Assembly (NCBI RefSeq): GCF_014636935.1
Contig: NZ_BMES01000002.1
Coordinates: 1,097,421-1,161,420 of the forward strand
DNA: 64,000 nt
Direction of reading: 5' to 3'
Origin: Alsobacter metallidurans
Lineage (GTDB): Bacteria > Pseudomonadota > Alphaproteobacteria > Rhizobiales > Beijerinckiaceae
The notes under the pieces were generated by a model. It was not told the DNA's origin and ran no database searches. It saw only the letters and a program-made list of their open reading frames with translations. Shown in pieces: positions 41,998 through 51,391 of this stretch (its first letter is position 1; the number at the start of each line of letters is the position of its first letter). The position numbers and the translations under genes are program-made.

Positions 41998-42285
41998 TTA
42001 CTCGACCACCTTGGGGACCATGAAATAATGGTCTTCGGTCATGGGCGCGTTGCCGACGATGATGTCGGCGATGCCGCCGTCCGTCACCGCGTCCTGCCGC
42101 TTCTTCATCACCATGGGGGTCACGGACGTCATCGGCTCGACGCCCGACACGTCGACCTCGTCGAGTTGCTCCACGAAGGCCAGGATGGCGTTCAGCTCGC
42201 CCTGGAGGTGCGGCACCTCCTCCTCGGTGACGGCCACCCGCGCAAGATGCGCGATGCGCCGGACGGTCGCCTGGTCGACGGACAT
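41998..42285 (-). CDS. gatC: Asp-tRNA(Asn)/Glu-tRNA(Gln) amidotransferase subunit C
   Basis: A 95-residue GatC of normal length, with [17 protein letters not shown] and the [17 protein letters not shown] segment that wraps around GatA. First gene of the gatCA pair. The frame is open upstream, but ATG 42285 matches the family start. Confidence 0.95.
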   Translation of the reverse strand: MSVDQATVRRIAHLARVAVTEEEVPHLQGELNAILAFVEQLDEVDVSGVEPMTSVTPMVMKKRQDAVTDGGIADIIVGNAPMTEDHYFMVPKVVE

Positions 42286-42403
42286 TCTGACCTCTTGAAA
42301 ATCGAGCAGCCGAGCCCCCGCCCGGCCGCAGCGCGTTCTATCCCGCACGCCTCCCAGCCGCAACAGGGGCGACGAGCGCACCCCGCGACACAGCCGCAAC
42401 AGG

Positions 42404-42512
42404 CCCCCTCTCCCCAAGACGGGGAGAAGGCTGGGGTGAGGGTTGGCCGGGCCTGCTCCCCTCATCCGGCGCTTCGCGCTGCGTTTTCCCCCTGGCGGGG
42501 AGAAGGACGAAC
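42404..42512. repeat. Dispersed repeat of CCCTCTCCCC type
   Basis: Contains CCCCTCTCCCC, GGGGAGAAGG, GGGGTGAGGG and a mirrored second half ending GGCGGGGAGAAGGACG. This is a common intergenic repeat of the order. A shorter relative lies at 54,147-54,185. The interval 42,286-42,532 contains nothing else that I can see. Confidence 0.6.
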
Positions 42513-42532
42513 GGCGTTCCGGCGTTATCGCC

Positions 42533-43228
42533 TCACACCTCCACCGCAACGCCCTTCTCGGGCACGAGCACCTTCGCCCCACCCACCATCGCGGCCACGA
42601 ACTTGTCCGCGTTGGCGTCCACGATGCCGAACGAGCCGTAGTGGCACGGGATCACGGTCTCGAACTGAAAGAACCGCTTGCACGCCAGCGCCGCCGAGGC
42701 CGCCCCCATGGTGAAGCGGTCGCCGATGGGCACGAGGCCCACCTTGGGCGCGTAGATCTCGTTGATCAGCGCCATGTCGCCGAAAATGTCAGTGTCGCCC
42801 ATGTGGTAGACGGTAGGTTCGCCCGCCGCCCGCACAATGACGCCGTTGGGACTGCCGAGCGGGAAGCCGACGCCGGCCTCCACCAACCCGGCCGAGTGGT
42901 CGGCCCGCACCAGAGACACCTGGAAGCCGCCGGCGTCGATCGTGCCGCCGGTGTTCATGGGGTCGAACTTCTCCACGCCCTGCGAGGCCAGGTACATGCA
43001 CAGGTCGTAGTTGGTGACCACCTTGGCGCCGGTCTCCTTGGCGATCGCAACCGTGTCCCCGATGTGGTCGCCGTGCCCGTGCGTCACCAGGATGTGCGTC
43101 ACGCCCGCCACCGCGGCGGCGCGATCGGTCGTGAAGGCCGGATTGCCGGTGAAGAACGGGTCGATCAGCACGGCCTTGCCGGCGAAGTCGAGCCGGAAGG
43201 CGGAATGGCCAAACCAGGTGATCTTCAT
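42533..43228 (-). CDS. UPF0173-family metal-dependent hydrolase
   Basis: A 231-residue metallo-beta-lactamase-fold protein. It begins [14 protein letters not shown], has the metal motif THGHGDH, and further ligands in [15 protein letters not shown] and IPCHYGSFG, as in UPF0173. Substrate unknown. Start ATG 43228, the family start. Confidence 0.92.
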   Translation of the reverse strand: MKITWFGHSAFRLDFAGKAVLIDPFFTGNPAFTTDRAAAVAGVTHILVTHGHGDHIGDTVAIAKETGAKVVTNYDLCMYLASQGVEKFDPMNTGGTIDAGGFQVSLVRADHSAGLVEAGVGFPLGSPNGVIVRAAGEPTVYHMGDTDIFGDMALINEIYAPKVGLVPIGDRFTMGAASAALACKRFFQFETVIPCHYGSFGIVDANADKFVAAMVGGAKVLVPEKGVAVEV

Positions 43229-43335
43229 AGGGGTCTCTCCTCGCATGCGACAGGCTGGCGTCGAATGTAGCGGCGGCCGGGCCAGCGGCAATGCGCGGCG
43301 CTTGCCCGTTGCGGCGCGAGGGCCCATGAAGACGC

Positions 43336-43836
43336 ATGATCGCGCCCGACGCCGACCTTTCGCCGATTCTCGCTTTACCCCGCCACGCGCGCCTGATCGG
43401 CATGGATCTGGGAACCAAGACGATCGGCCTTGCGCTGTCAGACGTCGAGCGCCGCATCGCGACGCCGCTGGAAACCATCCGCCGCACCAAGTTCAAGGCC
43501 GACGCCACCGCGCTGCTCGCGCATGCGACGAAGCACGCCGTGGGAGCGCTGGTGCTCGGCATGCCGTTGAACATGGACGGCACCGAAGGTCCGCGCGTCC
43601 AGAGCACCCGCGCCTTCGCGCGCAACCTGGCCGCGATGACGCCGCTGCCGATCGTCTACTGGGACGAGCGGCTCTCCACGGCCGCCGTCACGCGGACGCT
43701 GATCGCGGCGGACGCCTCCCGGGCCCGCCGCGACGAAGTGGTGGATAAGCTGGCCGCCGCCTACATCCTGCAGGGCCTGCTGGACCGGCTGGCCGCGATC
43801 GGGCGCAAAGCCCAGGACGACGCCGACCGGGCCTGA
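43336..43836 (+). CDS. ruvX: Pre-16S rRNA nuclease / Holliday-junction resolvase-like YqgF
   Basis: A 166-residue YqgF protein: the RNase H-like core starts [15 protein letters not shown] with the first catalytic Asp, and has [23 protein letters not shown] and [14 protein letters not shown] at the end. The family processes the 5' end of 16S rRNA in E. coli; the resolvase name is older. Divergent from the hydrolase gene. Confidence 0.92.
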   Translation: MIAPDADLSPILALPRHARLIGMDLGTKTIGLALSDVERRIATPLETIRRTKFKADATALLAHATKHAVGALVLGMPLNMDGTEGPRVQSTRAFARNLAAMTPLPIVYWDERLSTAAVTRTLIAADASRARRDEVVDKLAAAYILQGLLDRLAAIGRKAQDDADRA

Positions 43837-43846
43837 TCGAGGCCCC

Positions 43847-44395
43847 TCACTGGCGCGTGTGGCGATCGAGCATTTCCTGCCGAGCCCGAAACTCGTTCCA
43901 GTGGCGATGAGGGGGCCGCCAGCCGGGGTTCCCGCGGGGCTGTCCGCCGTCCCACCCGCGGTGAACGGGCGACGGCGCAAACATCACGCGAGGCTGGTAG
44001 ACGGGCCTCGGCGCATAGACCGGCGCAGGCTCATAGACGACCTCCGGTCCGTCCACGTATTCGGGCTCGGGAACAGGGCTCCGACGATAGCCATAGGCGG
44101 GTGCGTAGCCATAGAGTGGATCCCGCTCCACGGAGTCGTAGGACCGTGACCGGTTTGACGACGCAATGGCGGCCCCGATGCCGATGGCCGCGATCCCCGC
44201 GATGGCGGCCAGCGCAGCGCCGTTGCCGCCCCGGTTGCGGCGGTACGGCGCGGGGCCGTGATGATAGCCGGCCGAATAGCCGGGCCGCCGGGGTCGCGCT
44301 TCCGCTGATGGCGCCAATGCGGCCACCATTGCGAGCGAGAGGCAGCCGCCCAGCACCGACCGAACCAGCCGCGACCGCATTCCCAAAACCGACAT
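43847..44395 (-). CDS. Secreted hypothetical protein, Pro/Tyr/Arg-rich
   Basis: A 182-residue protein with a signal peptide (LGGCLSLAMVAALAPSAEA), a Gly/Ala hydrophobic segment (GAALAAIAGIAAIGIGAAIA) and a C-terminal region rich in Pro, Tyr, Val and Arg. Such proteins are common in this order and unassigned. ATG 44395 has GGAG at a good distance. Confidence 0.65.
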   Translation of the reverse strand: MSVLGMRSRLVRSVLGGCLSLAMVAALAPSAEARPRRPGYSAGYHHGPAPYRRNRGGNGAALAAIAGIAAIGIGAAIASSNRSRSYDSVERDPLYGYAPAYGYRRSPVPEPEYVDGPEVVYEPAPVYAPRPVYQPRVMFAPSPVHRGWDGGQPRGNPGWRPPHRHWNEFRARQEMLDRHTRQ

Positions 44396-44743
44396 CGTCA
44401 TCTCCACGCGGGTCTCACGCAGCCCGCGACGATAGAAATGACGGTTCTCAAGTGAATGCATGCTGAATGCTTGATGGCCCAATTAGGGCGTGAATCACGG
44501 CCGGTCGGGCGAAGCACGACTCAAGGCGGCCTGTTTTGCAGCGTTTACGTTTGGTTGAGCTCTCTGCAATCAGCCCAACGGTCTGGTTGCATTTAGCTAT
44601 CGGCCAACCCTGATGCGCAAATTGCAACCCATAAGACGCAACATCGCTCTATACATTTACCAAATGATGGGGCATCGTTTGATCACGTGCTACCGAACGG
44701 CGGCCGAATCGGCCTTGAGCATCGAGCCCCAAGGGAGCCAGTC
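44396..44743. other. Intergenic, AT-richer than surroundings
   Basis: About 350 bases between divergent genes. It has several AT-rich tracts suited to promoters and no ORF or RNA that I recognise. A purine-rich AAGGGAG site at its right end serves the gene at 44744. Confidence 0.5.
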
Positions 44744-44998
44744 ATGCCCGCTCTGAAATCCCAGACCATTCCCTTCGGGGCGTCCATTCCGGCCAATGGC
44801 CGCGCCCGGGGCTTCACGCCCGCCCCGCAGGAGCCGGCCGCGACCGAGGACATCGCCCGCTACATCGCCCAGATGACCACCGAGATGGCCGTGATCGCCC
44901 GGTCGGCCAACCTGGACCTGCTGGCCTATTTCCTCGAGATGGCGAACATCGAGGCCAATGTCACGGCTCGTCGCAACGCTGCGGCGGCGCCGTCCTGA
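44744..44998 (+). CDS. Small hypothetical protein
   Basis: An 84-residue protein with a disordered N-terminus and a helical C-terminal half ([32 protein letters not shown], in parts). This helix pattern is widely kept in small regulators of unknown role in Hyphomicrobiales. The ATG follows AAGGGAGCC. The 3' end overlaps the dprA gene on the other strand by 38 bases. Confidence 0.65.
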   Translation: MPALKSQTIPFGASIPANGRARGFTPAPQEPAATEDIARYIAQMTTEMAVIARSANLDLLAYFLEMANIEANVTARRNAAAAPS

Positions 44999-46241
44999 GC
45001 GCGGCCTCGGCGGGCCGGAGCGACAGCATCCCCGCTCCGTGCCTCTCGATCCGGCCCGCGACCTCCAGATCCAACAGGGCCGACCGCACTGTCGCGACCG
45101 GCAAACCCGACGAACGCACGAGAAGGTCCATCCCGACCGGGCTCGTCCCGAGCAGCGCTTCGATCCGCTTCATGGGGTCGGCGGGCTCCGCGTCGTCCGG
45201 AGGGCCGGACGCCCGCTCCTCGAACGAATAGCCCTGCACAGGCGCGGTCGGGGTGGGCGGCGCATCCCCGAACAGGTCGAGCTCGTCCCAGAGCTGTTCC
45301 TGGTCGACGCTGTCCTTGCCGCCGTCCCGCATCTGATTGGCGCCGGGCTCTGCCGCGATCAGCGGTTGCAGCGCCGCGATGACGTCCTCGGCCCCGGTCG
45401 TAAACGTAGCGCCCTGTTTCAGGAGATCGTTGGTTCCCGCCGCGCGCGGGTCCAGCGGCGAGCCCGGGATCGCGAACACCTCCCTGCCCTGCTCCAGTGC
45501 GAAGCGCGCCGTGATCAGCGAGCCGGATTTCCGCGCCGCCTCCACCACCACGACGCCCAGCGACATGCCGGACACGATGCGGTTGCGGCGGGGGAAATCG
45601 CGCCCGCGCGGCTCCCAGCCGAGAGGCATCTCGGACACCGCAGCGCCGCGCTCCACCATGCGCTCCAGCATGGCCGTGTGCTCGGCCGGGTAGATGCGAT
45701 CATGCCCGCCCGCCAGCACCGCGACCGTGCCGGACGCGAGCGTGGCCTCATGCGCGCGGGCGTCGATCCCGCGCGCCAGCCCGCTCACCACCGTGAAGCC
45801 CGCGCCCGCAAGCTCATGCGCCATGCGGATCGCGAGCTGCTGCCCGGTCGCGGAGGCGTTGCGGGAACCCACGATGGCGACGCACGGGCGCAGCAGCGCC
45901 TCCGCGCGCCCGCGCACGCACAGGATCGGAGGCGCGGTGTCGATCGCGCGCAGCGCGGTCGGGTAGTCGGGCTCGCCCGACGCGACGAAGCGCGCGCCAA
46001 GGCGCCGCGCGGCGTCCCACTCGCGCTCGGCCTCGGCCTGCGTGCAGATCCGCACGGCCTTCGCGCCGCGGCTGCGCGCCAGGTCCGGCAGTCCCCGCAA
46101 CGCCGCCCCCGCGCTGCCGAAATGGTTGATCAGGGCCCTGAAGGTGCGCGGGCCGATGTTTTCAGAGCGGATCAGGCGCAGCCAGTCGAACCGTTGCTGG
46201 TCGGTGAGCGCCGGTGCGGGTCGTCCGCCCTCCAGGCTCAT
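44961..46241 (-). CDS. dprA: DNA-processing protein DprA
   Basis: A 426-residue DprA. Rossmann-type core: [67 protein letters not shown] (in parts) and [22 protein letters not shown] (in parts). The C-terminal winged domain ([18 protein letters not shown], in parts) is also present. It loads RecA on incoming single-stranded DNA during transformation. The ATG overlaps the plsY stop by four bases. Confidence 0.95.
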   Translation of the reverse strand: MSLEGGRPAPALTDQQRFDWLRLIRSENIGPRTFRALINHFGSAGAALRGLPDLARSRGAKAVRICTQAEAEREWDAARRLGARFVASGEPDYPTALRAIDTAPPILCVRGRAEALLRPCVAIVGSRNASATGQQLAIRMAHELAGAGFTVVSGLARGIDARAHEATLASGTVAVLAGGHDRIYPAEHTAMLERMVERGAAVSEMPLGWEPRGRDFPRRNRIVSGMSLGVVVVEAARKSGSLITARFALEQGREVFAIPGSPLDPRAAGTNDLLKQGATFTTGAEDVIAALQPLIAAEPGANQMRDGGKDSVDQEQLWDELDLFGDAPPTPTAPVQGYSFEERASGPPDDAEPADPMKRIEALLGTSPVGMDLLVRSSGLPVATVRSALLDLEVAGRIERHGAGMLSLRPAEAALRTAPPQRCDEP

Positions 46242-46834
46242 CCCTTGCTCCCGATGCGGCCTTCGGTTCCGGCCAGGAGCCGGCGGATGTTCGCCTCGTG
46301 CTTCCACCACAGCAGCGCGACCAGAACCGCATAGACCAGCGCGGCCTCGCGCTGTCCGGCCCAGGCCATCCAGGCGGGAGCGGACGCGCTGGCGAGCAGC
46401 GCGGAGGCGGAGGAGTATTTCGTGGCCAGCGCGCAGCCGAGCCAGAGGGCCGCGAAGAGCAGCGCCGGAACCCAGCCGACCGGCGTCGCCGCCAGCCCGA
46501 TCAGGCCGCCCAGAAAGGTGGCGACGCCCTTGCCGCCCTTGAAGCCCAGCCACACCGGCGCGACGTGGCCCAGAAAGGCGCCGGCCGCGGCCGCCAGGGC
46601 GGGCTCCAACCCCCACCGCGCCGCGATCACCACCGCGAGCGTGCCTTTCAGCGCGTCTCCGAGCAGCGTTGCGGCCGCCAGTCCCTTCCGGCCGGTGCGC
46701 AGCACGTTGGTGGCGCCGATGTTCCCGGAGCCGATGGAGCGAATGTCCTGCGTCCCGGCGACGCGCGTGATGAGGAGGCCGAACGGGATGGAGCCGAGCG
46801 CGTAGCCGAGGACGAGAAAGACGAGGAGGAGCAT
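46238..46834 (-). CDS. plsY: Glycerol-3-phosphate acyltransferase PlsY
   Basis: A 198-residue membrane protein with the PlsY motifs [31 protein letters not shown] and [23 protein letters not shown] (in parts). It transfers the acyl chain from acyl-phosphate to glycerol-3-phosphate, the first step of phospholipid synthesis. Start ATG 46834. It precedes dprA with a short overlap. Confidence 0.96.
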   Translation of the reverse strand: MLLLVFLVLGYALGSIPFGLLITRVAGTQDIRSIGSGNIGATNVLRTGRKGLAAATLLGDALKGTLAVVIAARWGLEPALAAAAGAFLGHVAPVWLGFKGGKGVATFLGGLIGLAATPVGWVPALLFAALWLGCALATKYSSASALLASASAPAWMAWAGQREAALVYAVLVALLWWKHEANIRRLLAGTEGRIGSKG

Positions 46835-47019
46835 GAAAAATTCGCCGCGGCGGGTTGGTGGCTCAACAGTCGCGCCCGCGGCCGCCTCCGTCAATGCGCG
46901 CCGTGCTTTTACGTCTTTAACGAGCACACAACCACTATGCGCGTAAGAAGATCGCTGGCGCCCGCCATGCAACGCACCCTGCGCACAGCGCTTGATTGTG
47001 CCGTAACGGAACGTTCACC

Positions 47020-48114
47020 ATGAGCGGTCGCCTATCCAATATCCAGATCCTGCGAGCCCTTGCTGCGCTGTTCGTGGTGCTCTCCCACGCGGCGCACGAA
47101 ACATTCGGCATGGCCGAGAAGCTCGGGCTTCCACCGATCATGGAGGTCAGCAACCGCTGGACGGCGGCCGTCGACGTGTTTTTCGTCATGAGCGGCTTCA
47201 TTCTGCTGTCGACCAGCTACGACGCCTTCGCGCAGCCCGGGGCCTCGTTGAAGTTCTTTATGCGACGGCTGGTTCGCGCCGTTCCGCTCTACTGGCTGCT
47301 CACCACCCTGGTGCTGGTGGGCGGCTTCATCGCCCCCCGCCTCCTGAACGTGCCGATCACCGAGCCCCTGCACGTCCTGGCGTCCTACTTCTTCTTCCCG
47401 TTCGAGCGCGCCAACGGCGAAATGCGCCCCGTTCTGGCGCTCGGCTGGACAATGAACATCGAGTTCTTCTTCTACGCCCTTTTGGCGCTCTGCCTGGCGC
47501 TGCCGCGCAAATGGGGCGTTGGCCTCGCGTCCGCGGTTCTCGCCGGAATGGTTGCGGCCGCGCACCTTCCGGGCGCGCCCGCCAGCGTCTCGTTTTGGGG
47601 CGGCGCGATGACGCTCGACTTCATCGTCGGCTTCGCGATCGCGATCGCCTTCAAGGCGGGGGTGCGGGTGTCGGCCGACTTCGCCCTGGTGGTCTGCGCC
47701 GCGTCCGTGGCGGCGATCTTCGCCAGCTCCAGCGCCGACTCGTTCAAGCTGGACTGGTTCGTCACCATTTCGCTGCCGGCCGCCGCGCTGGTCGCGATGG
47801 CGGTGCTCGCGCCGCAGATCCCAACGAACACCCGCATCGCCCGCCTCGGCGTGCTGCTGGGCGACGCCTGCTACAGCACCTACCTCCTGCAACCCTTCAT
47901 CCTGCGCCCCGCCGCCTTTGCGTGGACGGCGCTGGTCGGCGCCGGCGTGTCGCTCTGGGTGTTCGTCGCGGCGGCCGGATTGGCCGCGATGGCGGGCGGC
48001 CTGGTCTGCTTCCTGGTTTTCGAAACGCCGCTCACGGCCGCGTTGAACCGTCGCCTGCGGGCGTGGGAGAGCCGGCGCGAGGCGCGCCCGCTGCGGCTTC
48101 AGCCGGCCGAATAA
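47020..48114 (+). CDS. Acyltransferase-3 family membrane protein (OafA-like)
   Basis: A 364-residue protein with about ten membrane helices. The family start is clear: NIQILRALAALFVVLSHAAHE with the catalytic His, then DVFFVMSGFIL, FFMRRLVRAVPLYWLLT and a C-terminal CYSTYLLQPF. Such enzymes O-acylate surface polysaccharides. ATG 47020 is the family start. Its 3' end overlaps the dihydroorotase-like gene on the other strand. Confidence 0.9.
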   Translation: MSGRLSNIQILRALAALFVVLSHAAHETFGMAEKLGLPPIMEVSNRWTAAVDVFFVMSGFILLSTSYDAFAQPGASLKFFMRRLVRAVPLYWLLTTLVLVGGFIAPRLLNVPITEPLHVLASYFFFPFERANGEMRPVLALGWTMNIEFFFYALLALCLALPRKWGVGLASAVLAGMVAAAHLPGAPASVSFWGGAMTLDFIVGFAIAIAFKAGVRVSADFALVVCAASVAAIFASSSADSFKLDWFVTISLPAAALVAMAVLAPQIPTNTRIARLGVLLGDACYSTYLLQPFILRPAAFAWTALVGAGVSLWVFVAAAGLAAMAGGLVCFLVFETPLTAALNRRLRAWESRREARPLRLQPAE

Positions 48115-49400
48115 ACCAGCGCCCCGTCCACCACCGTGTGGTGGACGACGCCCTGCAGCCGCGCGCCGTCGAATGGCGTGTTCTTGGAGCGCGAGTGCAG
48201 CGCCGCAGGATCGAGCACGAAGGGCTCTTCCGGGTCGAACACGATGAGGTCCGCGGGCGCGCCTTTGGCGAGCCGCCCTTGCGGCAGGCCCAGGATCTCG
48301 GCCGGCCGGGTCGACATGGACCGCAGCAGCGCGGCGAGCTCGAGTTCGCCCGCATGCACCAGCCGCAAGCCCGCGGCCAGCATCGTCTCCAGGCCGATCG
48401 CCCCGTCGGCGCATTCGGCGAAGGGCAGCCGCTTCGTCTCGACATCCTGCGGATTGTGGTCCGACACCACCACGTCCACGAGCCCCTCCGCCAGCGCCTC
48501 CACCATGGCGAGACGGTCGTCCTCATGCCGCAGCGGCGGCGAGAGCTTCAGGAAGGTCCGGTACGGCCCGATGTCATTCTCGTTCAACGTCAATGAGTTG
48601 ATCGAAACTCCGCAGGTGACGTTCAAACCTTCCGAGCGCGCCCGCTCGATGATGGCCAGCGAGTCCGCGCAGGAGATCATGGCGGCGTGGTAGCGCCCGC
48701 CCGTCAGCCGCACGAGCCGGAGATCGCGCTCCAGCATGATGGTCTCGGCCTCGCGCGGCACACCGTGCAGCCCGAGGCGGCTGGCGAGCTCGCCCTCGTT
48801 CATCACGCCGTCTCCGACGAGATCCGGGTCCTCGCAATGGTGGACGATGAGCCCGCCGAAGTCGCGCGCATAGGTCAGCGCCCGGCGCATCACCTGGGCG
48901 TTGGTGACAGACCGTGCGCCGTCGGTGAGGAACACCGCGCCGGCTTCGGTCAGGAGGCGGATCTCCGCCATCTCGGCGCCGTGCAGCCCCTTGGTGAGCG
49001 CGGCCGCCGGCAGCATGCGCACGATGGCGGTGTCGCGGGCGCGGCGGATCAGGTAGTCGACCACGGCCGGATCGTCCACGGCCGGGCTCGAATCCGGCAT
49101 GCACACCACCGTGGTGACGCCGCCGGCCGCCGCCGCGTGGCTGGCCGTGGCCAGCGTCTCGCGATGCTCCGCCCCCGGCTCGCCCACGAAGGCGCGCATG
49201 TCGATCAGGCCCGGCGCCACCACCATGCCGCGGCAATCCACGACGGTGCAGCCGTCCGGGCGCGAGCCGCGCACCGCATGGCCGAAGTCGCGGATCACGC
49301 CGGCGTCCGCGATGAGGTCGCCGCCCTCCTCCCGGCCGGTGGCGGGATCGAGAAACACGCCGTTGGCGAGAACGAGCGGCTGCAGGGCGGATACGGACAT
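48099..49400 (-). CDS. pyrC: Dihydroorotase-like protein (PyrX type, metal ligands missing)
   Basis: A 433-residue amidohydrolase-fold protein beside pyrB. The metal-binding D-x-H-x-H after strand 1 is DMRAFVGEPG here, with both His lost; the usual HIS(T/S) His is Met (YHAAMISCADS), and the PHH motif is INS. Only SDHNP keeps its Asp. This matches the inactive dihydroorotase homologues that assemble with aspartate carbamoyltransferase, so it is probably structural. A working PyrC should be elsewhere. Start ATG 49400; GTG 49415 overlaps pyrB. Confidence 0.85.
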   Translation of the reverse strand: MSVSALQPLVLANGVFLDPATGREEGGDLIADAGVIRDFGHAVRGSRPDGCTVVDCRGMVVAPGLIDMRAFVGEPGAEHRETLATASHAAAAGGVTTVVCMPDSSPAVDDPAVVDYLIRRARDTAIVRMLPAAALTKGLHGAEMAEIRLLTEAGAVFLTDGARSVTNAQVMRRALTYARDFGGLIVHHCEDPDLVGDGVMNEGELASRLGLHGVPREAETIMLERDLRLVRLTGGRYHAAMISCADSLAIIERARSEGLNVTCGVSINSLTLNENDIGPYRTFLKLSPPLRHEDDRLAMVEALAEGLVDVVVSDHNPQDVETKRLPFAECADGAIGLETMLAAGLRLVHAGELELAALLRSMSTRPAEILGLPQGRLAKGAPADLIVFDPEEPFVLDPAALHSRSKNTPFDGARLQGVVHHTVVDGALVYSAG

Positions 49401-49411
49401 GGGCTCCCGCC

Positions 49412-50371
49412 TCACGGGTTGAGCTGGTTGGGCAGGTGCCCGGCCAGCGCCTCGAGCACGGCCATGCGCACCGCGACGCCCATCTCGACCTGCTCGCGGA
49501 TCAGCGACTGTGCGCCGTCCGCGATGTCGGACGCGATCTCGACGCCCCGGTTCATCGGGCCGGGATGCATCACGAGCGCATCCGGCCGGGCGAAGGCCAG
49601 CTTCTCGGCGTCGAGGCCGAAATAGCGGAAATACTCCTTCACGCTCGGCACGAAGGAGCCGTTCATGCGCTCGCGCTGGAGGCGCAGCATCATCACGATG
49701 TCGGCCCCGGCCAGCCCCTTGCGCATGTCGGTGAACACCCGCACGCCCATGCGGTCGATGCCGGGCGGCAGCAGCGTGGACGGCCCGATGGCCCGCACCT
49801 CCGCCCCCATGGCGTTCAGCAGGATGATGTTGGAGCGCGCCACCCGCGAATGGAGGATGTCGCCGCAGATCGCCACCACGAGCCCGCGGATGCGGCCCTT
49901 GTTGCGGCGGATCGTCAGCGCGTCCAGCAGCGCCTGCGTGGGGTGCTCATGCGCGCCGTCGCCGGCGTTGATCACCGAGCAGTCCACCTTGCGGGCCAGC
50001 AGCTGCACCGCGCCGGCCGCGTGGTGGCGCACCACGATCAGGTCCGGCCGCATGGCGTTCAGCGTCATGGCGGTGTCGATCAGCGTCTCGCCCTTCTTGA
50101 TGGACGAGGATGCGACCGACATGTTCATCACGTCCGCGCCCAGCCGCTTGCCGGCGAGCTCGAAGCTCGACTGGGTGCGGGTGGACGCCTCGAAGAACAG
50201 GTTGATCTGCGTGCGGCCCCGCAGGGTCGCCTTCTTCTTCTCCACCTGCCGCGACACGTCCACGGCCTCGTCGGCCAGGTCGAGCAGCGCGGCGATGTCG
50301 TGCGGAGTCAGTCCCTCGATGCCGAGCAGGTGCCGGTGAGGGAAGCGGGGCCGTGGCGCAGGCGATGTCAT
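49412..50371 (-). CDS. pyrB: Aspartate carbamoyltransferase catalytic subunit
   Basis: A 319-residue PyrB with the carbamoyl-phosphate motif [20 protein letters not shown] (in parts), VIRHHAAGA-like [37 protein letters not shown] and [11 protein letters not shown]. It makes N-carbamoyl-aspartate in pyrimidine synthesis. The PyrX-type gene follows at once on the same strand. Confidence 0.97.
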   Translation of the reverse strand: MTSPAPRPRFPHRHLLGIEGLTPHDIAALLDLADEAVDVSRQVEKKKATLRGRTQINLFFEASTRTQSSFELAGKRLGADVMNMSVASSSIKKGETLIDTAMTLNAMRPDLIVVRHHAAGAVQLLARKVDCSVINAGDGAHEHPTQALLDALTIRRNKGRIRGLVVAICGDILHSRVARSNIILLNAMGAEVRAIGPSTLLPPGIDRMGVRVFTDMRKGLAGADIVMMLRLQRERMNGSFVPSVKEYFRYFGLDAEKLAFARPDALVMHPGPMNRGVEIASDIADGAQSLIREQVEMGVAVRMAVLEALAGHLPNQLNP

Positions 50372-50491
50372 TTGAAGCGATTGCTATAGGCGCACGGGCG
50401 CCGGGCGGCAAGCCGCGGCGGCGCGGGTATCAACAGGCAGGTCGGGCAACGCTCTCCCGCGCAGCGGGGGCGGGTTCCGCGCATCAGCGCC

Positions 50492-51055
50492 TCAGTGCTG
50501 GTTGCGCGCCGCCGAAGCCGCCGAACTCGCGGTCGAGAGCTTGTCCACATACGCGATGCCGATGGCCGACAGAATGAACACGCAATGGATGATCGTCTGC
50601 CACAGGATGCCCTCCTGCGTGTAGGCGGCCTTCCCTGACCCCAAATTGCCCGCCTCGATAAAGGTGCGCAGGAGGTGGATGGACGAGATGCCGATGATCG
50701 CCATCGCGAGCTTGATCTTCAGCACGCTGGCGTTGACGTGGCTCAGCCACTCGGGCTGGTCCGGATGGCCGCTGAGGCCGAGGCGCGACACGAAGGTCTC
50801 GTAGCCGCCCACGATCACCATCACGAGCAGGTTGGAGATCATCACCACGTCGATCAGGCCCAGCACGATCAGCATGATCTGCTGCTCGCTGAAGGTGGTG
50901 GCCTCTGAGACGAGGTGGATCAGCTCCTTCATGAACTTGAACACGTACACGCACTGCGCGAGGATGAGCCCGAGATAAAGCGGCAGCTGAAGCCAGCGGG
51001 ATCCGAAGATCAGGGCGGGCAGCGGCCTGAGCGGCGCGGGTACGGCTTTATCCAT
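50492..51055 (-). CDS. UPF0114 (YqhA-like) membrane protein
   Basis: A 187-residue protein with three to four membrane helices: [51 protein letters not shown] (in parts), and [19 protein letters not shown]. It matches the UPF0114/TIGR00645 family. Function unknown. Confidence 0.88.
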   Translation of the reverse strand: MDKAVPAPLRPLPALIFGSRWLQLPLYLGLILAQCVYVFKFMKELIHLVSEATTFSEQQIMLIVLGLIDVVMISNLLVMVIVGGYETFVSRLGLSGHPDQPEWLSHVNASVLKIKLAMAIIGISSIHLLRTFIEAGNLGSGKAAYTQEGILWQTIIHCVFILSAIGIAYVDKLSTASSAASAARNQH

Positions 51056-51391
51056 CGGGAGAACCTCGGCAATGTTGCGGCTCCGCCGCAGATAGGCGTC
51101 CGGACGCCGGAATGCCAGAGCTCGCGGTTTCCGCCGATCGGCGCTGGATCAGGCGAAAACACGCACAGGTTGCACCCACCCGACACTGTGGCGCCATGGA
51201 CGCGCAGGGCCCGTCTTGAACTCCGTCCGCCGCCGTCTCATTTGACACAGCCGTGCGGGATGACCCACTTTCCGCGCGAGAAGAGAGAGCTTGCCTGACA
51301 GTTTGCGAGGGCTGGGCGGCGCATTGCGCGCCGCCGATTGCGGGGGGCTGGACGGAGCGCGCATGTGCGGCCGTCGTGAAAGGCGTTTCAG

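Noticed and set aside
44958-46334. Long plus-strand frame antisense to dprA
   Set aside because: Low-quality, Arg/His-rich sequence opposite a complete DprA.
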